A stretch of 64,000 nt of DNA from Thermohalobaculum sp038528605 (GCA_038528605.1 JBCBEP010000001.1:1-64000); one strand, 5' to 3'. Shown: positions 1 to 8,650, counted from the stretch's first letter. Notes: generated by a model from the letters alone, not told the origin. Program-made: numbers and translations.

Positions 1-404
1 ATGGCGGTGCTGGCGGCGGCGACGGCATGGCCGGCGGCGGTGATGGCGGTGCTGGTGGCGGCGACGGCATGGCCGGCGGTGGCGATGGCGGTGCTGGTGG
101 CGGCGACGGCATGGCCGGCGGCGGTGATGGCGGTGCTGGCGGCGGCGACGGCATGGCCGGCGGCGGTGATGGCGGTGCTGGCGGCGGCGATGGCATGGCC
201 GGCGGTGGCGATGGCGGTGCTGGTGGCGGCGACGGCATGGCCGGTGGCGGTGATGGTGGCGCTGGCGGCGGCGACGGCATGGCCGGCGGTGGCGATGGCG
301 GTGCTGGTGGCGGTGATGGCATGGCCGGTGGCGGCGATGGCGGTGCCGGTGGCGGCGACGGCATGGCCGGTGGCGGCGATGGCGGTGATGGCGGCGCCGG
401 TGGC
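1..404 (+). repeat. 42-bp tandem repeat inside the DUF1800 gene
   Basis: Eight complete 42-bp units run from 27 to 362, preceded by a partial unit at the window edge and followed by a degenerate unit from 363 to about 404. The units differ at several bases (GGC/GGT, GAT/GAC), yet all differences fall at third codon positions of the DUF1800 frame, so each unit encodes exactly the same 14 residues. The array probably continues to the left of the window. Confidence 0.95.
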
Positions 405-2234
405 GGCGCGGGCGACGATCCGGGTATGGGCGCCACGCCGGCAGTGGTGCAGTCCCTCCCCCTGAGCCCGCCGGCGGACTTCCAGATGCAGGGCGAGATC
501 GAGCTCAGCACGGTTGAGAACAACGCCGTGCTGCCCGAGCGCGGAGCGACGCTCTTCGGCATGGTGGCTGATGCCGAGTCCTACGACATGGTCATGGTGA
601 CCGTGGAGCCTTCGGGTCGCGAGGAGATGCTGGATGTCGGGCCGACCACCGGTCAGTTCGCCATGCGCCTCTTCCCCGAGGACCTGCAGGGCGACGGTCC
701 GGTCACGGTGCAGATGACGGCGATGTCCTCCTCCGGCTCGGACGTGCTGCCGGCAGAGATCGAGTACACCTTCACCTCGGCGCCGGCGGCGGACGGTATC
801 GAGCAGGCGCTCGGCCGCATCAGCTTCGGCGCGACCGAGGCGAGCCTCGTCCGCATCCAGGAGATCGGCTTCGAGGCCTTCGTGCTGGAGCAGCTCGACC
901 CGGCGAACATCGACGACAGCGCCTTCGAGAGCAGCAACCCGGACCGTATCCTCAACCTCGGGCTGACGGGCGGGCGGCTGATGTCGAACATCATCGCCTA
1001 CAACATCAACCACGCGGCCTACAGCGAGCGGCAGCTGCAGGAGGTGATGACCCTCTTCTGGTCCAACCACTTCCACGCGGTGCCCACCGATGGCTCGGCC
1101 GAGATGTCCGAGCTCGATGAGTGGCAAGGGTATCGTGCCCTCGCCTTCAGTACCTTTGGTGAGCTGCTCGAGTTCTCGGCGAAGAACCCGAACATGATGG
1201 CGTTCCTCGACAACCAGGACAGCCGGTTCGAAAACCTCAATCAGAACTATGCACGCGAGATCCTCGAGCTGCATACGGTCGGCGTGAACGGCGGCTATAC
1301 CGACGACGATATTGACCCGGTGGCGCGCATCTTTACAGGCTGGACGCGGGATCGCGTCAGCGAGAACCCGAACATCGACGAGTTCGTATTCGAGGCGCAG
1401 GAGTTCCGTGACAACGGGAGCCTGCGGCGTCAGATCCACGATCCGGAAGACAAGTTCATCCCCTTCCTGAACGTGACGATCGAGGGCAATGAGGGACCGG
1501 AAGGCATTCAGGAGGGCGAGCAGCTGCTCGAGATCCTCTCGATGCATCCGTCCACGCAGTCCTTCGTCTGCGGCAAGCTCGCCGAGGTCTTCGTGAGCGA
1601 CAGCCCGGATGCGAAGTACGCCAATGCCTGCGCCGCGGCCTGGCAGTCGAGCGGCGGAGAGGTCGCTGAATTCGTGGGCGCGATCCTCCTGCACCCGGAC
1701 TATCTCGGCGATGTCGAGAATCGCCGGAACAAGGTGAAGACGCCCTACGAGTTCGCCGTGTCGTACCTTCGTAACTTCTCACCGGGCTACATGGTCGACA
1801 ACAGCAGCAATGAAGTCGGCTTCCTGACCTCGTTCTTCGACGACATCGTCAGCGACGCGGGCATGAACTTCAACTTCTACCCGGTGCCGACGGGTTTCAG
1901 CGAAAAGTCGAGCTCCTGGAACTCGACGGGCACGCTGATCGAAGAACAGCGCGGTATCATCGACCGGGTGCGCAACAGCGACGGCCGCCATGACATCGAG
2001 CTCGACATGACCGAGGTGCTTGAGCAGGCCGGTCTGGAGACTGCGGAAGAGGTCGCAGCTTATCTCCTGGGCCTCGCTGCAATCGAGAACTACAGCGAGA
2101 CCGAATTCAACAGCCTCGTTGCTGAACTCAAGGGCACGGACAACGTGTTCTCCCCCTATGAGGAAGATGAGGACCGTGCGCTTGAGCGTGGTCTTGGTCT
2201 GATCGTGAGTATGCCGAGCTTCAAGATGCAGTAA
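3..2234 (+). CDS. DUF1800 family protein with N-terminal Gly/Asp tandem repeat (5' end outside window)
   Basis: The frame is open from the left edge, so the true start lies outside; the first in-window ATG is at 27. The first ~135 residues are a perfect tandem repeat of a 14-residue unit (MAGGGDGGAGGGDG), followed by a linker and a DUF1800 domain to the C-terminus. DUF1800 signatures are visible: FWSNHFHA, NYAREILELHTVGVNGGYT and FVCGKLAEVFVSD. DUF1800 proteins are usually exported and of unknown function, commonly encoded just before a DUF1501 protein, as here (46-bp gap). The low-complexity region could be a flexible spacer or a weak metal-binding region; that is inference. The family call is firm, the function is not known. 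Confidence 0.88.
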   Translation, partial: GGAGGGDGMAGGGDGGAGGGDGMAGGGDGGAGGGDGMAGGGDGGAGGGDGMAGGGDGGAGGGDGMAGGGDGGAGGGDGMAGGGDGGAGGGDGMAGGGDGGAGGGDGMAGGGDGGAGGGDGMAGGGDGGDGGAGGGAGDDPGMGATPAVVQSLPLSPPADFQMQGEIELSTVENNAVLPERGATLFGMVADAESYDMVMVTVEPSGREEMLDVGPTTGQFAMRLFPEDLQGDGPVTVQMTAMSSSGSDVLPAEIEYTFTSAPAADGIEQALGRISFGATEASLVRIQEIGFEAFVLEQLDPANIDDSAFESSNPDRILNLGLTGGRLMSNIIAYNINHAAYSERQLQEVMTLFWSNHFHAVPTDGSAEMSELDEWQGYRALAFSTFGELLEFSAKNPNMMAFLDNQDSRFENLNQNYAREILELHTVGVNGGYTDDDIDPVARIFTGWTRDRVSENPNIDEFVFEAQEFRDNGSLRRQIHDPEDKFIPFLNVTIEGNEGPEGIQEGEQLLEILSMHPSTQSFVCGKLAEVFVSDSPDAKYANACAAAWQSSGGEVAEFVGAILLHPDYLGDVENRRNKVKTPYEFAVSYLRNFSPGYMVDNSSNEVGFLTSFFDDIVSDAGMNFNFYPVPTGFSEKSSSWNSTGTLIEEQRGIIDRVRNSDGRHDIELDMTEVLEQAGLETAEEVAAYLLGLAAIENYSETEFNSLVAELKGTDNVFSPYEEDEDRALERGLGLIVSMPSFKMQ

Positions 2235-2280
2235 TGCGTCGCGGTTTGCGGATGATGTCGGACGAAATCAGGATTATGAC

Positions 2281-3621
2281 ATGACAACGCGCAGAAACTT
2301 CCTCGAACTCGCCTCGCTCGCAGCAACGGCTGCGTATCTAAGCAGCGTCGGCGGTGCACGGTTTGCCTTCGGTCAGGCTGCGAACGGCAAGACCTTCATC
2401 AAGATGTTCATGCGGGGCGGGGCGGATGGCCTCCACCTCTTCCCCCGCTATGACGACCCCTTCTACCGCGAGTATCGCCCCGATATCGCGATCGAGCCGC
2501 CGGGCAACGGCAGCGAGTCCGCGCTCGATCTTGGGCTCAGCGATCTTGGGGAGAGCGCCCGCGGCATGAACCCGAACATGGCGCCGCTGATGGATCTCTG
2601 GGAAGCCGGCAACCTGCTGGTCAGCCCGGCCACGTCGTCGAGCGATCTCAACACCTCGCACTTCGACAGCCAGCGCTGGATCGGAACGGGCACGCGGAAC
2701 AACCTCATCGACGGGTACCTGAACCGCTACCTTGACCTGCGCGCCGGCGTGAACCACCCAATCCGCGGCGCCACGCTGGGCCTCGGCTCCACCAGCCGCG
2801 AACTGCAGGGAAGCTTCCCGGCGCCGACGATCCAGCGCCAGAGTAGCTTCAACATCACGAACGGCGACTTCTGCAGCGGCAGCGGCTGTTCGGAGAACCG
2901 GCTGCTCGAGACCATCAGCGAGAACGCGATGCACCCGTTCGACCTCACCGAGGCCGAGGGCGTGCTCAAAGAGAACCAGCTCCTCATGGTCGAGACGATC
3001 GCCGAGGTGCAGGCGCTGGGCGACTATATGCCGACCCAGAGCGCACTGATGATCAATCCGGACGGGTATTCCAACACCCAGACCGGTCAGGGCCTGCAGC
3101 TTGTTGCGCAGCTGCTGAAGGGCGGTATTCCTCTCGAGGTTGCGGCGATGAACTTCCAGGGTTCTTCGTGGGACAGCCACAACAACCAGATCTCGTCGAA
3201 CGAGAGCAACCCGATCACCGATCAGGACTTCCGCTACAACCAGCGCATGCGTCAGGGTGCTACCGACCTCGCCCTCTTCGTTGAGGACATGGGCAGCCGG
3301 ATGGACGATATCATCATCCTCGTGTGCACGGAGTTCGGCCGGACGGTGAAGCAGAACGGCTCGGTCGGTACCGACCATGCCCGCGGCGCGGCCTGGATGA
3401 TGATCGGCAACAACGTGAACGGTGGTATGGCGGACGACATCGCCACGCTGGAAGACAGCCAGCTCGAGCGCCGCAACCGCATCCCGACCGTGGTGGACTA
3501 CAAGGACCTCGTTGCCGAGATCCTCGTGAAGCATCTCGGCCTGCCGCAGGGCATGGTGGGCGATGTGCTGCCGGGGCATAGCTTCACCGACAACGGCTTC
3601 GTGGCGAGCGCCCAGTCGTAA
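2281..3621 (+). CDS. DUF1501 domain-containing protein with Tat-type signal
   Basis: 446 residues. The N-terminus has a twin-arginine motif (TTRRNFLELAS) followed by a hydrophobic alanine-rich stretch, so Tat export is likely. The body carries DUF1501 landmarks: AAMNFQGSSWDSHNNQ near residue 295, then CTEFGRT and GTDHARGAAWMM around 350-370. These proteins belong to the alkaline-phosphatase-like superfamily of secreted proteins with no assigned substrate. It lies 46 bp after the DUF1800 gene and 2 bp before the GspL-like gene, so the group is probably one operon. The partnership with DUF1800 is a known recurrent gene pair; activity is unknown. Confidence 0.9.
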   Translation: MTTRRNFLELASLAATAAYLSSVGGARFAFGQAANGKTFIKMFMRGGADGLHLFPRYDDPFYREYRPDIAIEPPGNGSESALDLGLSDLGESARGMNPNMAPLMDLWEAGNLLVSPATSSSDLNTSHFDSQRWIGTGTRNNLIDGYLNRYLDLRAGVNHPIRGATLGLGSTSRELQGSFPAPTIQRQSSFNITNGDFCSGSGCSENRLLETISENAMHPFDLTEAEGVLKENQLLMVETIAEVQALGDYMPTQSALMINPDGYSNTQTGQGLQLVAQLLKGGIPLEVAAMNFQGSSWDSHNNQISSNESNPITDQDFRYNQRMRQGATDLALFVEDMGSRMDDIIILVCTEFGRTVKQNGSVGTDHARGAAWMMIGNNVNGGMADDIATLEDSQLERRNRIPTVVDYKDLVAEILVKHLGLPQGMVGDVLPGHSFTDNGFVASAQS

Positions 3622-3623
3622 GG

Positions 3624-4742
3624 ATGAAGGTGCAGGACGACCCGCTGACCCGGCTCACCGGGCGCCTGAGCCTACGCCGGTGGTTGACGGTCTTCGCCAA
3701 CCATCTCGAGGCGGGGGCGGCGGACTTCGCCGGAACCCCGCCCTCGCGGCGCGCGCCCTTACCGGTGCGCGTCGTGCTGAACGGCCGGGAAGTGCTGCTC
3801 GAGATCGCGAAGGCGGACGAGGCGCGCTCCTCGCGCTTCGAGGACCCGGCGACCCTGGCCGAGGCGATCCGCAAGGAGGGCGTCCGCAAGGTCGATCTGG
3901 TCCTCGACGATGGCGCCGCCCTCGACCTCGCCTTCTCCCTGCCCGAGGCAAGCTTCGCCGAACTGCGGCAGATGATCTTCCATGAAATCGCGTACCAGTC
4001 GCCGTTCGAGGCGCAGGAGGCCCGCTGGTGCTGGGTCGCCGTGCGGAACGGGCAGGGGGACGAAGCGGGGTGGCATGTTCACGCGGCGGTGGCCCTCGCC
4101 GAACGGATCGAGCCTGTGCTTGAGGCGCTCCGCTCCGCCGGGATCCGCATCGGCTGCGTGCGCCGGCGCCCGACGGGTGAGCTGACCTGGGCCGCGTTGC
4201 CCCCCTGGGCCGGCGGCGAGCCTGCGATCGAAGACCGTCGGAGCGGTCTCGGCCGCCTCCGCAGCGCCCTGGCCGCCGCCATGCGCGCGCCTGCTGCTGT
4301 CGCGCTCCCCGTTTCTGCCACCTGCGCCTTCTTCGGCTTTGCCGGGGCGAAATACGTCACGCTCTCCCTCGAGAACATGGCGCTGACCGAGCAGACGGTG
4401 GCGGCGCGCTCCGCCCTCGCCGCCGCCTCGCGCCAGACCGTGCTGCGCCGGCAGATCGAGGACGAGCGCTTCGCCTCCGCCTTGCGCATGGCGGCCCTCG
4501 GCAACGTCGCCGCCTCGCTGCCGGACGATACCTGGATCTCCGCCTTCGCCATCACCAACGACCAGTTCGAGGTGGCCGGTGCCTCGCCATCGGCGGCGGC
4601 AACGACGGAGCAGCTTGCCCAGGTGCCGGGCCTCGGCGCGTTGACCTTCTCCGCGCCCATCGCCCGCAACAGCCGCCAGCAGACGGAGCGGTTCCGCCTC
4701 ACCGCGCCCTTCGCCTCGCCCGAGGGGGAGGTGGGGCAATGA
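3624..4742 (+). CDS. GspL/PilN-like type II secretion inner-membrane protein
   Basis: 372 residues. A soluble N-terminal region of about 220 residues precedes one hydrophobic segment near residues 222-244, then a helical stretch and a C-terminal region (DDTWISAFAITNDQFEVAGAS...) that resembles the PilN/GspL ferredoxin-like periplasmic domain. GspL normally links the secretion ATPase GspE to GspM in the inner-membrane platform. The gene starts 2 bp after the DUF1501 stop and overlaps the next gene (ATGA at 4739-4742), indicating translational coupling. The call rests on domain layout and on the following GspM- and GspC-like genes; sequence identity to classical GspL looks low, so the precise subunit name is inferred. 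Confidence 0.65.
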   Translation: MKVQDDPLTRLTGRLSLRRWLTVFANHLEAGAADFAGTPPSRRAPLPVRVVLNGREVLLEIAKADEARSSRFEDPATLAEAIRKEGVRKVDLVLDDGAALDLAFSLPEASFAELRQMIFHEIAYQSPFEAQEARWCWVAVRNGQGDEAGWHVHAAVALAERIEPVLEALRSAGIRIGCVRRRPTGELTWAALPPWAGGEPAIEDRRSGLGRLRSALAAAMRAPAAVALPVSATCAFFGFAGAKYVTLSLENMALTEQTVAARSALAAASRQTVLRRQIEDERFASALRMAALGNVAASLPDDTWISAFAITNDQFEVAGASPSAAATTEQLAQVPGLGALTFSAPIARNSRQQTERFRLTAPFASPEGEVGQ

Positions 4743-5260
4743 GCGAGTTCCGCTTCCCAAACCCTTCCCGCGCCAAGCTCGCCTTCGGCGCCTTCGCCAC
4801 TGTCGTGGCGCTCGGCCTCGGCACCCTCGGCCTAGAGGCCATCGCCGCGATCAACGCGCTCGAGACCGAGATCGACGACCAGAAGGCCCTGCTCTCCCGG
4901 GCGCGCGTGGCGGAGACACCGGGCCAGGCCATCGATGCCTACCGCGCGGCCACGGCCGAGGAGGCCCGCGCCCGGTTCCAGACCGACCTGCAGAGCCTCG
5001 CGGACGAGGCGGGTCTGGCCATCGAGACGCTCGATACCGCGGAGCTCATCCTGGTGAACGGCATGGTCCGCATGGGCCTCACCATAAAAGGCAGCATCGT
5101 GGAGTCGGAACTGGCAACCCTGCTGGTCGCCATCGACGCCGCGCGCCCTTTCATGCTCGTCGAGGGCATCACCATCCGCCGCGCCCGCGGCCAGCGCTCG
5201 AAGACCACGCCGCGCGAACTGCCGATCCGCTTGGAGATTGCCGCTTATGCCGCTGTCTGA
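4739..5260 (+). CDS. GspM-like (type b) secretion protein
   Basis: 173 residues: short cytoplasmic N-terminus, one membrane helix near residues 14-34, a coiled region (ALETEIDDQKALLSRARVAE) and a compact alpha/beta C-terminal domain ending in a positively charged strand. This is the layout of GspM, the partner of GspL, and it resembles the short GspMb variant. The start overlaps the GspL-like stop by 4 bp and the end overlaps the following gene by 14 bp, so the three are co-translated. Assigned by architecture and synteny; a PilO-like protein is the main alternative. Confidence 0.6.
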   Translation: MSEFRFPNPSRAKLAFGAFATVVALGLGTLGLEAIAAINALETEIDDQKALLSRARVAETPGQAIDAYRAATAEEARARFQTDLQSLADEAGLAIETLDTAELILVNGMVRMGLTIKGSIVESELATLLVAIDAARPFMLVEGITIRRARGQRSKTTPRELPIRLEIAAYAAV

Positions 5261-5750
5261 GGCCATCATCGACCGGCTGGCCCGGTACGGGCTGCAGATC
5301 GTGTCGCTCGGCATCACCGGCGCCGCGGCACTTGGCATCTACGCGCTCGTCACCGAACCGTCCCCGGACGACGTGCCCACCATGATGTACGCGCATGTGG
5401 ACAGCGCGGGCGAGCGCGGGGACTGGACCGAGGAGCTGCGCGCGACCGCCGAGGCCTTCAAGGCGCGCCCCATTTTCCACGCGAGCCGCAAGCCCTGGCA
5501 GCCGCCGGAGCAGGCGCCTGCGCCGGCACCGGCGCCCGTGGCTACGCCGGCCCCCCGCCTCATGGGCATCGTGGGCGCCGGTGACGCGTTCCTCGCGCTG
5601 ATGATCGAGACCGAGGGCAAGCCCGCGCGCCGCGTGCGCGAGGGCAGCCGGCTGGGGCCCTGGCAGATCCTCGCGGTCGGGCCTGGCCATGTGGATATCG
5701 CCAGCGAGCGGGGCGAGCGCATGACGCTCAAGCTCAAGAGGGCGAAATGA
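5247..5750 (+). CDS. GspC/GspN-like periplasmic secretion protein
   Basis: 167 residues from the ATG at 5247; a TTG at 5238 in the same frame is less likely. One membrane helix lies near residues 12-35, followed by RPIFHASRKPW, a Pro/Ala linker (about 87-104) and a C-terminal beta domain beginning LMGIVGAGDAFLALM and containing REGSRLGPWQILAVGPGHVDI. This pattern (anchor, linker, homology-region-like domain) matches GspC or the T2SS GspN group, which connect the inner platform to the secretin. The gene overlaps gspM-like by 14 bp. No PDZ domain is present. Which named subunit it corresponds to is uncertain. Confidence 0.55.
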   Translation: MPLSEAIIDRLARYGLQIVSLGITGAAALGIYALVTEPSPDDVPTMMYAHVDSAGERGDWTEELRATAEAFKARPIFHASRKPWQPPEQAPAPAPAPVATPAPRLMGIVGAGDAFLALMIETEGKPARRVREGSRLGPWQILAVGPGHVDIASERGERMTLKLKRAK

Positions 5751-5889
5751 GACTGCGTACGGTTTCCGCGCCGGATCCTGGGGGGCCGGCGGCGGGCTCT
5801 GCGTGTGTCGAGAACGGCGTTCACTATCGGGCAGATGCCCGGACGGACTGGGAACGAATTGGGCAGCGTCCCTATTGGAGGAATATCAA

Positions 5890-6855
5890 ATGACGACTGT
5901 CATCGGTGGGTTCGACGTGGTGCTCGGCACCAACGGTGCGGACGACCTGACCGGCACCCCTGGGCGGGAGATCTTCTTCGGCCTCGGCGGCGACGACACG
6001 CTGACGAACGACACCTTCGCGGGCGAGAGCTATCTCGCCGGCGGGACGGGCAACGACAGCTACGTCGTCTCGCCCGACAGCTTCACGATCGTCCACGAGA
6101 CGGGCAACAGCCCGGACGACGAGTTCGTGGACAGCATCACCGTCGGCGCAGGGGATGCGACGGTGGCGATCGTCGACGACCGGCACCTGATCTTCAACTA
6201 CGCACAGACCGGCACGGCCGTGCTGTTCGTGGACTGGGAGCTGCCCGAGAACCGCATCGAGACCTTCCGCCTCTACGATGGCGTGGGCCTCTTCGGGCTG
6301 AGCTTCGAGGAGTTCCGCGACCAGGTGGAAGACCTCAGCGGCTTCATCGGCGATGTAAGCTTCGCCGATCTCGGCCTCGTCACCGACCTTGCCGACGGTA
6401 TCCAGTTCGCCATCGAGGCCGTGGCCGATGGCAGCCTGCCGGGCGGTGTGGACCAGGAGGGCGCAACCACGGTTGCCGTGCTCTACGAAGCAGCGCTCGA
6501 CCGTGACGGCGAGGTCGACTTCGGCGGGCTCAACTTCTGGATCGACCGGAGCGAGGAAGGCCTGTCCGACCGCGACATGGCGCAACGCTTCCTCGACTCG
6601 GGCGAGTTCGAGGGCAAGTTCGGCCCGGCAGAGGATATCTCGAACGAAGCGTTCGTGGATCTGCTCTACGACAACGTCCTCGGCCGCGAGGGCGATGAGG
6701 GCGGGCTCGAGTTCTGGAATGCCGCCGTCGCCCGCGAGGGGGCGGATCGGGCCCAGATCATGCTCAATTTCGCCACCAGCGAAGAGAACCTGAACGACAT
6801 CGCCTTCCTCGACGGGCTGACTGAAGTCGCCCCCGGGGTTTGGGACTTCGTCTGA
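5890..6855 (+). CDS. RTX-like / DUF4214 domain secreted protein
   Basis: 321 residues from the ATG at 5890, preceded at short distance by GGAGG; the in-frame upstream extension to 5803 lacks a good ribosome site. The N-terminal third has a short run of RTX-like calcium-binding repeats (LGTNGADDLTGTPGREIFFGLGGDDTL). The C-terminal half has two DUF4214-type segments (AALDRDGEVDFGGLNFWIDR and LLYDNVLGREGDEGGLEFWN). There is no N-terminal signal peptide, which suits type I export of RTX proteins, but no ABC exporter is in the window. DUF4214 occurs in surface and S-layer-like proteins. Strongly acidic. It stands 139 bp after the GspC-like gene and is probably its own transcript. Confidence 0.8.
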   Translation: MTTVIGGFDVVLGTNGADDLTGTPGREIFFGLGGDDTLTNDTFAGESYLAGGTGNDSYVVSPDSFTIVHETGNSPDDEFVDSITVGAGDATVAIVDDRHLIFNYAQTGTAVLFVDWELPENRIETFRLYDGVGLFGLSFEEFRDQVEDLSGFIGDVSFADLGLVTDLADGIQFAIEAVADGSLPGGVDQEGATTVAVLYEAALDRDGEVDFGGLNFWIDRSEEGLSDRDMAQRFLDSGEFEGKFGPAEDISNEAFVDLLYDNVLGREGDEGGLEFWNAAVAREGADRAQIMLNFATSEENLNDIAFLDGLTEVAPGVWDFV

Positions 6856-6864
6856 GCGATCGGG

Positions 6865-6896
6865 AGCCGGGCGGCGTCCTTGGGCGCCGCCCGGCT
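6865..6896. terminator. Hairpin between convergent genes
   Basis: A 12-bp perfect stem (arms 6865-6876 and 6885-6896, core GCCGGGCGGCG) with an 8-nt loop fills the gap between the RTX/DUF4214 gene and the oppositely oriented asparaginase gene. There is no long T-run, but the position and stability suggest a bidirectional terminator. Confidence 0.65.
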
Positions 6897-7925
6897 TCAC
6901 ATCACAGCCCGCCGCACGCCATGCGCGATCCCTCGGGCGTTGAGTTGCGGCTGCGCTAGCGTCTCGCGCACTGTCGGATGATCGGCCTCTAGGGCACCGT
7001 GCCGAACCAGCAAGGCCGCGATCGCCGCCTGCGCTGCCAGATCCGACCCGTCATCGATCTTCACAGCGATGCCGAGGCCCTGTTCGGGCAGGATCGCGAC
7101 GAACACCCCTTCGGCGCCCGATTTCAGCGCAATGGGCCGTGGCGCCGCCCGCATCAGCCGGGTGTTGGCCCTTTCCTCACCGGCGACGAGCGCGGGATGG
7201 GCGATCATCGCGTCGCGCAACCGCTCGGCCGCCTGCCGCCGCGCCCCTCTGAAATGAGCGTCGGGCCGGGCGAAGCCCGCGACAGCGCGCGCCAGCCCTT
7301 CGAGGCTTACGGCGAAATTGGGGGCGGAGCAGCCGTCGATGGCGTGGCCTGCAGGCTCCTCCCCGCAAGTCTCCGCCACGGCCGCGCGAACCGCAAGCTG
7401 CACCGGATGGTCGAGCTCCAGATACTCCGCACCGCCGCCAAGATGCCGGTTGAGCGTGAGAAAGCCCGAATGCTTGCCCGAGCAGTTGTTATGCACCTGC
7501 CGGTTCTCGGAACCGGCGGCCCGCAGCGCCCGCCTCGCCTCGGGGTCGAGCGGCGAATGCGCCCCGCAGCGGAGCGCCGTATCGTCGAGCCCGAGGTCCC
7601 CCAGCCAGGCATCGACCTCGTGCACATGCAGCGGCGCACCGGAATGGCTCGCACAGGCGAGGGCCAACCGCTCGGTGCCGAGCCGCGCCGCATCCGCCGC
7701 ACCGCTCTCCACCAGCGGCAGGGCCTGCAGCATCTTGCAGGACGAGCGGGGCAGGATTGCGCGCGTCACGTCCCCGCGCGCCTCCACCAGCCCACCATCC
7801 GGCCCGACCACGGCGACGGCGCCGCGATGGACGCATTCGAGCACCTGCCCGCGCCAAACCTCCGCCAGCACGGGATTGGGGGTGCTGCCAATGGCCCAAG
7901 GCCCGGGCGGTGTGGTGTCGGTCAT
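6897..7925 (-). CDS. Asparaginase II family protein (AnsA / ReAV-like)
   Basis: 342 residues matching the rhizobial-type asparaginase family (PF06089), which is unrelated to classical bacterial type I/II asparaginases. Visible family landmarks are LPRSSCKMLQALPLVESGAA (a Ser-Cys-Lys catalytic segment), LACASHSGAPLHV, HNNCSGKHSGFL and DGCSAPNFAVSLEGLARA. The expected reaction is L-asparagine hydrolysis to aspartate and ammonia in the cytoplasm. The start has a GAGGAGAG ribosome site just upstream. It lies downstream of the ECF sigma gene on the same strand, separated by a strong hairpin. The substrate is inferred from family membership. Confidence 0.85.
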   Translation of the reverse strand: MTDTTPPGPWAIGSTPNPVLAEVWRGQVLECVHRGAVAVVGPDGGLVEARGDVTRAILPRSSCKMLQALPLVESGAADAARLGTERLALACASHSGAPLHVHEVDAWLGDLGLDDTALRCGAHSPLDPEARRALRAAGSENRQVHNNCSGKHSGFLTLNRHLGGGAEYLELDHPVQLAVRAAVAETCGEEPAGHAIDGCSAPNFAVSLEGLARAVAGFARPDAHFRGARRQAAERLRDAMIAHPALVAGEERANTRLMRAAPRPIALKSGAEGVFVAILPEQGLGIAVKIDDGSDLAAQAAIAALLVRHGALEADHPTVRETLAQPQLNARGIAHGVRRAVM

Positions 7926-7938
7926 GATCTCTCCTCGC

Positions 7939-7981
7939 CGGCGGCAGAACGCCCGGCGGGAGGCTGGGCGTTCTGCCGCCG
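7939..7981 (-). terminator. 16-bp inverted repeat between the sigma factor gene and the asparaginase-like gene
   Basis: Perfect 16-bp arms at 7939-7954 and 7966-7981 (core GGCAGAACGCCC) with an 11-nt loop begin immediately after the sigma factor stop. No T-run follows on the minus strand, so it may be an intrinsic terminator lacking a U-tract, a 3'-end stabiliser or an attenuator for the downstream gene. Confidence 0.6.
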
Positions 7982-8650
7982 TCAGCTGTCGTGCAGTTCC
8001 ATCTGGAACTCGTCGCCCAAGGTTTCCCGCAGCCGGCGGAAGCTGAGGCGAAGGCGGGATTTCACGGTGCCGAGCGGGGTGCCGAGGCGTTCCGCGATCT
8101 CGCTCTGGCTGAGGCCCGAGAAGAAGGCGAGACGAACCACGGCCAGTTGGTCCTCCGAGAGCGCCAGCAGCGCGCGCCGCACCCGACGGTCCCGCGCTTC
8201 GCCCGCCAGCGAGACCTCTGCGCTGTCCACCGGGTCGGGCGCGAACATCGGGTCGTTCGCGTCCGGCTCCGGCCGGCGCTGGCGGCGCAGCATGTCGATC
8301 CGCTTGTTCCGCGCGATGGTGAAGAGCCAGGTGCTGACCGCGGCCTTGGAGGCATCGAACTGCCCGGCCCGGCGCCAGAGGGTCACCATCACCTCCTGCG
8401 CCCCTTCCTCCGCCTCGTCATGGGCCGCGCCCGAGCGCATGAGGAAGGCTTTCACCCGGCCGGCGTAGCGCCCGAAGAGTTCCGCGAAGGCATCGCGCGA
8501 CGACCGCTCGGCGATGAGGGCGAGCAGGGCTTCGTCCGTGGCATCAGCCAGGGCAGGCACGGCACCGCGTGCCGCCGCCGGCTGGTCATCGGCCGGTGTG
8601 TCACCGTCGTCGACGGATCCATGGCCCGGCAGTTTCGTGTCCTCAGTCAC
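7982..8650 (-). CDS. ECF RNA polymerase sigma factor (RpoE/ECF11-like)
   Basis: 222 residues from a GTG at 8650, preceded by GAGGA at a good distance; a longer reading to 8797 would add a basic, unlikely N-terminus. Region 2 is clear (FAELFGRYAGRVKAFLMR, EEGAQEVMVTLWRRAGQFD, STWLFTIARNKRIDMLRR), as is region 4 (LSEDQLAVVRLAFFSGLSQSEIAERLGTPLGTVKSRL). It resembles the Rhodobacter RpoE group, which responds to singlet oxygen through the anti-sigma ChrR. No ChrR-like zinc anti-sigma gene is adjacent: downstream is an asparaginase-like gene and upstream a divergent IalB-like gene. The signal is therefore not evident from context. Confidence 0.88.
   Translation of the reverse strand: MTEDTKLPGHGSVDDGDTPADDQPAAARGAVPALADATDEALLALIAERSSRDAFAELFGRYAGRVKAFLMRSGAAHDEAEEGAQEVMVTLWRRAGQFDASKAAVSTWLFTIARNKRIDMLRRQRRPEPDANDPMFAPDPVDSAEVSLAGEARDRRVRRALLALSEDQLAVVRLAFFSGLSQSEIAERLGTPLGTVKSRLRLSFRRLRETLGDEFQMELHDS

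Noticed and set aside
1..404. Possible CRISPR array
   Set aside because: The repeats are directly adjacent with no spacers and encode a protein repeat.
1..465. Second open frame (154 codons) through the tandem repeat
   Set aside because: It is open only because 42 bp is a multiple of three. Third-position variation follows the DUF1800 frame, and this frame ends soon after the repeat.
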